Assembly: GCA_030522415.1 (NCBI GenBank) | Contig: CM060112.1 | Span: 17,105,227 to 17,169,226 of the forward strand | Length of the DNA stretch: 64,000 nucleotides | DNA from: Channallabes apus | Lineage: Eukaryota > Chordata > Actinopteri > Siluriformes > Clariidae | Direction of reading: 5' to 3' | Shown: positions 12,001 to 22,600 of the stretch, piece by piece | How positions within the stretch are numbered: the stretch's first letter is position 1 | Layout of the letters: each line of letters begins with the position of its first letter | Notes under the pieces: generated by a model | The model's input: only the letters and a program-made list of their open reading frames with translations | Database searches by the model: none | What the model was told of the DNA's origin: nothing | Translations under genes and position numbers: made by a program

Positions 12001-15000
12001 AATGAATCTGAACTTCACCTGATGTTTAATACGGAAGGTGTATTTGACCCAAGTGGCCTGCTGCATGGTCTCCTCTTCCTCCTGCTTCTTTTCCCTCTTC
12101 CTCACCTTCTCCTTCTCCTCCCGCTCGAGGGATGTCACACGGTGCAGCCTGAACCACACACACACACTCGAATGAACTCAGCCCACCAACCCACTTTTTC
12201 TCACAAACACACACCCTCACAGTTTGATGAAAGAGCCACTAGAGTGACTCCTGGGTTTGCTCTGGAACACAGCCAGGTTCAACACTACTTTAAAGAGCTC
12301 ATGGTGGGTCTGCAGAGGAAAACATGCGGGCTCGTGGAACCGTTAACCCAGGGGCCGATGGATCGGGGCCGGAAACGTGTGTGCTCTGAGCATGGCTTTA
12401 AGTGGGCTGTGCTCGGGAACAAGCACTCTGTTTAAATATTGGTTTATTGCCCCTTCGATGCTGGGCAAACATCCTTACGTGACTCGCGTGCGGCACGAGC
12501 GACTCTGAGGAAGAATTCTGGAGAAATGTGATCAAACGGCGTTCTGCTTCGTTTGATTTCAAGTAGCCGCAAAAAGCAAATAAGAGAAACCCAAACACAC
12601 TGGAAACACCTAACGAGTCAGCAGCAAAAGTCAATCGTGAACAGCTAGGCTTTTTGTAGGGTCTTTTTGCTTTCATCAACCACATAAAGTCTTTGACTGG
12701 GCTTGAACTCTGAGGGTTTTGAGTTGCAATTGATTAAATAATGTTGGCATGGAATAATTAAGTTCAGTAATTGCGCTAAACAGGCTACGCCATAAACTCC
12801 TTCATTCACACCTTCAATGGGACCTCATTAGATTGAAATATTAAACTAGCTAATCTACAACTAAACACTACGCCAAGTTAGCTAAACCTACATCTAAACA
12901 TCTGAGCTACAGTTCCAGGACGTCTTCGTTCCTGCTGCCGAGTAAGCACTTTTCTAGACTCTGTTTGAATGATGTACCATCTCGCATGCAATTTTAATAG
13001 TCTTTGTTAAGCTGAGGTTGTTTTCGTTTGTCTGCACGAGCTTCTAAATGCAACTTCAAACACCACTGCGTGTTCCAAATATGACATCACTGCTTGCATC
13101 ATAAGCCACAGTTTGATTTTAAGGGCCACATTTTGCACAAAGAGGAAGTTTTGCTGCTTTGCAAAATAAACCAACACTGCAACCACAACAATTTTCCCTC
13201 CTACGTTTGCGTCTCTTTCACAATTTTTTTTAAAACTTACTTTTGGGTGATATTTGTTTTTACAGGGTTTAAAATAGTAGCCAAAGGTTTGTGTGTTGTG
13301 CGCTATAATGGGAGGATGTGCATGTTTGTCTTATGTACCCGGTACAATCATGTGATTCTGAGTGGACCCAGACAAATAAGCGGGGATCACTATTCTGACG
13401 TTTGTTGAACTGATGTAAAAATGCCCTTATAACAGTTTGTGTGCAAATCTATAATCTAGTGCACTTGCTTTCCATTCCATTGTTTTCGAACAATTTAAAG
13501 ATAATTTAACGTTTCTGGAGTCCGTAGTGCATGGAAGCACAAGGAGTGTGTGCCTTACCGTGTGTGTCCCAGTGAGTCCTTCCAAATAGGCAGCTTGGCC
13601 ACTGGTTTGATGGCACACTCAAGGATAGCTAAGGCTAAAGCGAACTCCCGCGCCTTGCTGCATATCTGCACGGCCTTGCTCCAGTTTGCCCTGAGAGAAC
13701 ACAGACACACACAGCAATCTCCGGAAACTGGGAAACCAAAGAGCAAATCATTTTCATCTCACTCAACTCATTGCTACAGAAAGCTATACAAGTATAATGC
13801 AAAGATGACAAATTAGGGACACTTTTGCAATATTTACACGACCCCAAACTGGCCTTGCTTTCTACATCACTATAACTGGATGAGGTACCTATGGGAGTCC
13901 CAGTTGGGGTGCAGAAATGGTGCTGGGATGTTGTTCTCCAGCTGGATAATCGTGAGCCTGAGCGTGCAGGTGGTGAGCACCATAGAGCCATAAATCGAGC
14001 CGTTCCACTTGAAGTCTCCAGCGGGTGTCAGGCAGAACTTGTGCGAGAGATGTCGACGTTTATCGTGGTCCTCACGGTGCTGGTGCTTGTTGAGAGCCAG
14101 AGTATTGGTGCTATACTGGTTCTGGTAGACACGGTACTTGCCTTCCTGACCCAGGCGGAAATAGGTGCTCAAGGACCCCTTCGTGACCGGGTCTTTGGTG
14201 TTGCGCGTGTTGAGACGGGTCACTTCTGCCTGCTGGGTTGCCATTAGTACCTGAAGGACAGATAAAAGTGTATTCGGCAAAACTACCGGAAACTATTCGG
14301 CTCAGTTTTAGAGCTTGCAAGTATCACTGTTAACTCCATTTATTCACACAAGAACAACTGACTGACGCATAACTGCAACAACCATAAATGCTCACATCTC
14401 TTCCATCCTTGAACAGTCGATAAGACTCTTGGAGCGCTGCTGCCACCTGCTGGCTCTTCTGCTGACTCAGTTTGCTGTCTGGGTTGCGCAGGCGTGTCAC
14501 CATGCGTGTGGCTGCACGCAGTTCTATCGGCGTCTCATTGCTGCCTTTCTCCTTCCCTTCACCTAAAGCACACACACATAGATGGAACAATGAGTGCAAA
14601 ATAAACGACACAAGTCCACAACTAATGTTACAATTTTATTAAACATACTCAGAGCAATGCTTGTTTACAGTCTGTGCTAGAATGATCGTTACTACATTCG
14701 AGCAAATACTCTTTCTTACTCTTCTCATCCTTAATGGAGATGCAAGCTTTCTCTGCAGCATCCAGGTCGTCTCCTCCTTTAAGACTGCCCCTACTATCCT
14801 CATCGGTGGTTTGTGGGGACAGGGGCACTTCCTCGACGTCGGCAGCTGGATTTGAGGATGTATCTGCAGAAGAAAATATTTAAAAAGACTGCTGTTGGAG
14901 TATTAAAAAGCAAGAATAAAACAGAGGACAAAAAAAAAGAAAGAGCAGGAGAGAGGCAGGGAGTAAGAGAGAGGAAATCACAGCTACACAGATACTTAAA

Positions 15001-18000
15001 GCCATACTATTAACATTAAGTGACAAACTGCAAAGGTTATTCTTTCCCTCTCGAACCAGAAAAAAAAAAAAGGAGACACACACACACACATACTCTTTCT
15101 GCTATAGTTTGAACTCAAACGCATGACACAACAATCTGCCCTGAATCATGCTTGCAGTTTTGCAGGAAGCGACAAGCAAAAGACTGCTGAAAACAGCAAG
15201 CGAATAATAATTTAAAGCACGAGAGCGTGTAAATACATGAAAAGATGCAGACGACCAAGAGGATAACCCAAGTGCAATTAAAGAGCACAAGCAGCCAGAG
15301 TGCGGCTTTCCAGCGGTGTACCTGCCGTCTCCGGCGGCTCCTCCAGACCGCTTCCTTTCTGGGACTCACTGGGCTCGACTGGCCCGTCAGAAGACACGGG
15401 CAGCTGGGAGACAGGGGACGGAGAAGCCCCCGTGGACACTGAATCACAGGACGCCTCGGCTACACAGGAACACATTGGTGTGTCGAGCAGTTTCTTATAA
15501 AATTCCGAACAAAGTCGAAGCCACGCAAATTTATGAGCCGTTTCAGAGCACCAAAAAAAATAAATAAATAAATAAACTTTCTCCATCAATATATTTCGAC
15601 ATTTTCGAATAACCTTTTCAGTCTGAAATTCCTTCGTGAATCGTGTTATGAGAATCATGGGTGTTCGGTTACAATTCGTCTTTAATTGCAAAACAATTTG
15701 TTTGTGTCATTAAACACACATTTTTTTAAACGGCAACTTAAAAAGAAAAGGTATAAGAGAATTGAAATGCACTTATTTTATTTTATTACCTGCACACTTT
15801 TGCTCCTCTTGTTGGGCCTTTAGTGATGCGTCTTCAGAGACTTCGGAATCCACGGAGAACGGCTCCTCCTGCGATTCCTCCCTTTTGGATTTCTGCACCT
15901 CCTCTGCAGCCGCCTTCTTCACCAGCTCCATTTCCAGCTCCTGCTTGGCTCTCACACGCTCCAGGATCTCCTCTGAGAGAAAGACAGAAAGAGTACATGA
16001 GAGAAAGAGAGAGGAACTGATCTGGTTTAACCCAGTACACATTCAAAAAGCCTGTATATCCTCAAGTAATTCAGTTACCCGGAATTGGAATTAACGGTTT
16101 AATGCAGAGTTGAGGCATGCAACTCGACACCTGTTCGCCTGCTGTAATGCCATCAAAGCAGAGACGGCCCAAATGCCCCACAGCGGCATTACAGTCCACT
16201 ATCTCCTGGTCAAGTCCCAGCATGGTGGTCTCCAAGCGTGACGGGACAATCTAGTGCACACGGGTGTGTCCACAACAGGTCTGGGAGCCGTGATGTCCCA
16301 AGATTTCAACAGTGAGGAACACCCTCACCCTCTCTAACATCAATCTGTGGCACAGTACGGAAAGGCCGATGGACTCTCCCTTTGGGGGGGGGAGGGGGCA
16401 GCTTTACCGTGATTAATGTCACCAGAGAAAATTGAAAGAAAGTGAAACCAAGGAGTGCATTCAGCACCATGGCCAACGCTTCAACATGAGCATGCAGGGC
16501 GGGGCCACAAATCCTGGCACATCTGGCACCTTAATTCAACTAACTGTCCCGCATCCACTGCTTTACCTCATAGTGCGGCAAAACAGTATACTGATCCAGA
16601 AAATTCATTCAAGAATGAAAACAGACCTTTCAGTGGTGATTGGTGGATAGATTTTGGCTCAAGCGACAGGTTAAAAATACTCTATATTTGATATTTTTCT
16701 GATATTACATTGCAAAATAAGATAAGATGGCTATACCACTTTATCCTGTATACTTGGGGCAGTTTTGCTTTATCTGCAAGTGCCAATAATATTGATTCTT
16801 TTAAATCAATTAACACTTGTAACCAGATTTGTAACCTGACTTAGATGCCCTCTGATCCCTTGTTTTATCCACAAGTGAACGTCATTGCACCAAGAGAGGA
16901 AAATGCACTGGTTCGGTCACAGTTAACTAACCTCACGCATGACCTAGAGCTGATACTTACCATTAACTACAGACAGGTAAGACTTGTTGTTGCCTCTGGC
17001 TTTGTTAGTGAGCTCCTCTGTCATGTCCATGTGTGAGTGGATCTCGTCCCGTAGCTCCTCCAGTGTGGCACACAGCAGTTTCTCCCAGTAACATTTATCC
17101 AGCACTTCTAACAGCGCTGCCAGCTGCACCTTGGTACTGTAATACCAAATGGTCTTGTTCTCATGCTCGCCGTCTTCCTCGCTGAAAAAGGGCACCAAAC
17201 AATTCATTTCTTTACTATGAATAAGTCTGTAAATAGCAGAGTAGCATTTTAAATAATCAACATTACCAATATTCCCGGATTCTAGAAAGACTTGTGTCCC
17301 GGTCAGGTTATTAGAATAAACGTTCTTCACATGTCTTTCTACACTGTAAAAACAATGCCGAAGGCATCCAAAATATGCAACAATCTCATATGAACAGTTG
17401 ATATTGAGATGTTTCTGCTACGTATATAAAGCCTTCATAACGACACTAATCTAGGATGCAGTTTGTTAATTGGTGATTTTTGAGGCTGGTAACTCCAAGA
17501 TAAACTGGGACGTCCTTTATGAGAGCCAGTTTCAACCTGGTGCTTGGAGAAATATTCCAGAACAGCTGAACCTCATGGCTTCAAATAACTGATTGTTATT
17601 GTTGTACCTAATGCCATATGTGACGTTTCATAGTTTTGAAAAAATATATACAGTGGTGTGAAAAACTATTTGCCCCCCTCCTGATTTCTTATTCTTTTGC
17701 ATGTTTGTCACACAAAATGTTTCTGATCATCAAACACATTTAACTATTAGTCAAAGATAACACAAGTAAACACACAATGCAGTTTTTAAATGAGGGGTTT
17801 TATTATTTAGGGAGAAAAAAAATCCAAATCTACATGGCCCTGTGTGAAAAAGTGATTGCCCCCCTTGTTAAAAAATAACTTAACTGTGGTTTATCACACC
17901 TGAGTTTAATTTCTGTAGTCACCCCCAGGCCTGATTACTGTCACACCTGTTTCAATCAAGAAATCACTTAAATAGGAGCTACCTGACACAGAGAAGTAGA

Positions 18001-19627
18001 CCAAAAGCACCTCAAAAGCTAGACATCATGCCAAGATCCAAAGAAATTCAGGACCAAACGAGAACAAAAGTAATTGAGATCTATCAGTCTGGTAAAGGTT
18101 ATAAAGCCATTTCTAAAGCTTTGGGACTCCAGCGAACCACAGTGAGAGCCATTATCCACAAATGGCAAAAACATGGAACAGTGGTGAACCTTCCCAGGAG
18201 TGGCCGGCCGACCAAAATTACCCCAAGAGCGCAGAGACAACTCATCCGAGAGGCCACAAAAGACCCCAGGACAACATCTAAAGAACTGCAGGCCTCACTT
18301 GCCTCAATTAAGGTCAGTGTTCACGACTCCACCATAAGAAAGAGACTGGGCAAAAACGACCTGCATGGCAGATTTCCAAGGCGCAAACCACTTTTAAGCA
18401 AAAAGAACATTAAGGTTCGTCTCAATTTTGCTAAAAAACATCTCAATGATTGCCAAGACTTTTGGGAAAATACCTTGTGGACCGACGAGACAAAAGTTGA
18501 ACTTTTTGGAAGGTGCGTGTCCCGTTACATCTGGCGTAAAAGTAACACAGCATTTCAGAAAAAGAACATCATACCAACAGTAAAATATGGTGGTGGTAGT
18601 GTGATGGTCTGGGGTTGTTTTGCTGCTTCAGGACCTGGAAGGCTTGCTGTGATAGATGGAACCATGAATTCTACTGTCTACCAAAAAATCCTGAAGGAGA
18701 ATGTCCGGCCATCTGTTCGTCAACTCAAGCTGAAGCGATCTTGGATGCTGCAGCAGGACAATGACCCAAAACACACCAGCAAATCCACCTCTGAATGGCT
18801 GAAGAAAAACAAAATGAAGACTTTGGAGTGGCCTAGTCAAAGTCCTGACCTGAATCCTATTGAGATGTTGTGACATGACCTTAAAAAGGCGGTTCATGCT
18901 AGAAAACCCTCAAATAACGCTGAATTACAACAATTCTGCAAAGATGAGTGGGCCAAAATTCCTCCAGAGCGCTGTAAAAGACTCGTTGCAAGTTATCGCA
19001 AACGCTTGATTGCAGTTATTGCTGCTAAGGGTGGCCCAACCAGTTATTAGGTTCAGGGGGCAATTACTTTTTCACACAGGGCCATGTAGGTTTGGATTTT
19101 TTTTGTCCCTAAATAATAAAACCCCTCATTTAAAAACTGCATTTTGTGTTTACTTGTGTTATCTTTGACTAATAGTTAAATGTGTTTGATGATCAGAAAC
19201 ATTTAAGTGTGACAAACATGCAAAAGAATAAGAAATAAGGAGGGGGGCAAATAGTTTTTCACACCACTGTATAATAATAATCAGTATTATTCTAGAATGT
19301 AGAAAATAAATAAAAAAATTTGTCCAGAATTTTGACTGGTGTGTCTAAACTTTTTATATACCAAGTACAGTGGAACCTTGGATTACGAGCATAATTCGTT
19401 CTGGAAGCAGGCTCATATTCCGAAACACTCGTAAACCAAATTGAATTTTCCCATCAGAAATAATGGAAATTCAAATTATTTGTTCCACAGCCCAAAAACT
19501 TAAATACATAAAAATAATTTACACAAAATATTAAGTAAAAATAAAACAAATTAATCTGCACTTTGCCTTTTAAAAAAGGTAAAAATAAATCCCGACAGAT
19601 AAGTGTTTCCGTTTGTGCGCGCAGGCG

Positions 19628-19689
<62 letters not shown>

Positions 19690-22600
19690 CTAAAGTAAGC
19701 TCCCCTCTCCCCCTTCTCGTCTTACACAGTTACCCTTCCTCCATTCTTTTCGTATAAAATGTACTCTACAAAAAGAGCAGCAAATAAACTCTTATTATCA
19801 ACGTAATTTCTAAACTTCAAGGAACTGATATCACGTGAAAATTACTGCACTGCTCCTGCTCCAAGCTCCACACTCACACTATGATCCTTCTGTTCAAGAA
19901 CCAGTATTTCCTCCTGTGACGGTCGAATCCGAGTGGCTCGTGTCTGATGTAGGGACGGGTCTTCTGGCTCTCTGGGATGCTGTCACCCACACCCGGCACC
20001 CGGTGAGCAGCGCACACCTCACACTGCCACTCCTCCTCAGGCACCTGGAGCAGCGGCGGCTTCACGCACTCCAGGTGATAGACGGCCGAGCAGGTCTCGC
20101 AGCATAGCAGGTCGCCAAGGTGATGACACATGCGGCAGTGATCATCGTATGTGACCACGCCCTCTGACATCAGCTCCTCCCGTGCCACATTCGTCGCCAA
20201 GAACTGATCCACCAGGAACTGCAAGACTGCATGGAGGAGATTTAAATAAATAAATAAATAAACATTTGTAAATAGACATATGTTCCTTAAGACATAACAG
20301 CAGCTTTAAGAATACTGATGTAAAAAATGGGACGGGTACGCTTGTGATCACGTTAAGCACATGATGAAGTTATTACTAAACAAACGCAGAACATAATTAC
20401 AGTGACCAAGAAGTGCAAAACAAAATAAATTCTTACAGCTGATTGGACGAGACATCTGCCACTCAAAATGCACACGAAGTGCTGCAGCCTCACAGACATT
20501 CAAATACTTCTTGTATGTCTTGAGTGACTGATGTCTCTTCCAATCAGCAATAAGAAAACATGTCATACTATTGATGCAAAATACTCATCATCTCTTGATT
20601 AAATCCATCTCCAGTGATCCGAACCAACCTTTCAGCTTGCTCTCAAGAGGCTCGTACGGGAAGTCGTTTTGGTAAAGGACGCTCAGAACGTGCTGGAACT
20701 CGGGGTCACTCTCGCAGTACGCCCGCACCACCTCGGGCCACGTCATCCCATCCATGAAGTAGAGTGTCGAATTCACGCTGTCCTTCAGATCTGCGGGGCC
20801 GAAATTCGTGTTCGAAGTGTCCTCCTCGCGCAGGATGGCCTTCATCAGCGATATGTGAGTCTCAGCTAGCAGCGTGCACTGTTCCTGTCCCGACAGCGCC
20901 GCGCAGAAGTCCTCGAAGCGGAACGGAGAGAGACGCAGCACCATGCTGAAGTTACGCAGTACCTCGTAGATGGAGGATGCCGTGAGGAGGTGCGTCGCCG
21001 TGACCAGGACATCGTCAGATGACTTGGGGAGCTCCAGAGGTGGGACATTCCCCTCCACGAAGACAGGGGGACGTGGACGATGCACGCGAGTTCTCTTGCG
21101 GCCTAAAGGAACGGAATAGGAGCAGAAATTCTCTTATGTATAATTTGTATATATAATATGTATAAAATTGCAAAATAGAAGTAAAAAAAATACTTGATGA
21201 GGAAGTTCTTCGTGTGTAAATACAAAAGACCAAGTGTTAGAAATAGATAGACAACAGGAAAATTAACAGTATCTACAACCTACATACATCAACAAAACAA
21301 CAACAGTCACATTTATAACACCAATAGCCAATTATCCAAAATGATTACATTCATGCTGACTGCTGACCTCACACGATTTCACAAAGACCAACTTTCCTCA
21401 CTTCCTCTCCGCAGCTCTAATTAGTCTTGCACGAGGCACGGCTGCAGTACAAGTTAACACTTGGCTCAGTAACACGATACAGAAGCCGTGTTAACGTCAG
21501 TCCAATACTTGGATCCACTTCCTTTTCAAATGAGGACTCGCATCATTAGTCAGCGCCATCAAAACAGTTCCTCAGCATCGTTAAATGCAAGCATGAAGAC
21601 ACAATTATTCAACATGAAAGTGTATGCTTAGACAGCTCAAGAGCTGAGTTTGTTCATTTGGTCATTACTTCCATCAACATTCAATACAGGGATTTTTTTG
21701 GGGCTGCCGGGCGATAAATAAACAACAATAATAGCTCTATAAATGCACTTAAAATGGCTAATGAGTCGATGACATCGCTTAAGAGTCACTACCAAGGTGT
21801 TACCAAGGCGTTAATGTCGAGAGGTGCCAGCCGAAATCAACGCGCTCCAAATTTCCTCCCGACATTAACGACGCTGCCGTTACCATCCTCTACTGAGCTC
21901 TCTTGAGGTGGTAACAAATTTGCATCGGTCTAGATTCGGAAGCAAATTCGGCTCAGTAGACTGGGGGCCTTAGAGCTGAAGTTAACGACACAGTCGTGTG
22001 GGAGATGAAGTCACCAACTTACCTCCTCTAGGGAACTTTCACAGATCTGTATCAAAACCTACTGGCTGGCACATTTTCTTCACGCTGCTGTAGCAACTAG
22101 AAGCAGTTCTGTGCAAAGAAAAAGCCACACCGAGTGCAGCACTCGATTAGGAATAACCTGATCCCATTTTAACTACGTGTAACAACATGGCTGCAGGTTC
22201 CCACAACACACAATCCCTCGAGTGCACGGTCCCAAATAAGCGAGAGGTACAGAGGGAAAATCCTTTCATTGTATATTGACTACCGCTTCAAGAAACAACA
22301 CCAATGCATATCACTGGGCTCGGTCAGGGGTTCATATCAGTGTAAACACTTTTAAGGGGAGTAGCTCAGAAAGTCTTTGTTCAGAAGTGATGTATAGAGT
22401 GATGCAGGAAACCTGGAACCAGAAAAGTAATAAATACAGTATGGAGTTCCTCATGCCAATCTGTCCTGGTCTCAACTGCGCAGGTTTCTTGGAATTGTCT
22501 GACTCTGGGATTATGGCATATTTTGACTTATACTTTTAATAGAAGTTCTATTAAATACGTTAACTATTCAACACCATCCAGCGTTTAATGACTTGACAGA

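Larger units (their letters stand above)
17450..19362 (-). mobile_element. Old Tc1-like remnant split by Tc1 copy 2
   Basis: The segment 17455-17640 (AATTGGTGATTTTTGAGGCT, then GAGAGCCAGTTTCAACC, then CCATATGTGACGTTTCATAG) and the segment 19270-19362 (TAGAATGTAGAAAATAAATA, then GTGTCTAAACTTTTT) are successive parts of the classic fish Tc1 element read from the transposase N-terminal region to the terminal repeat. They are separated exactly by Tc1 copy 2. It is heavily decayed. Confidence 0.7.
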
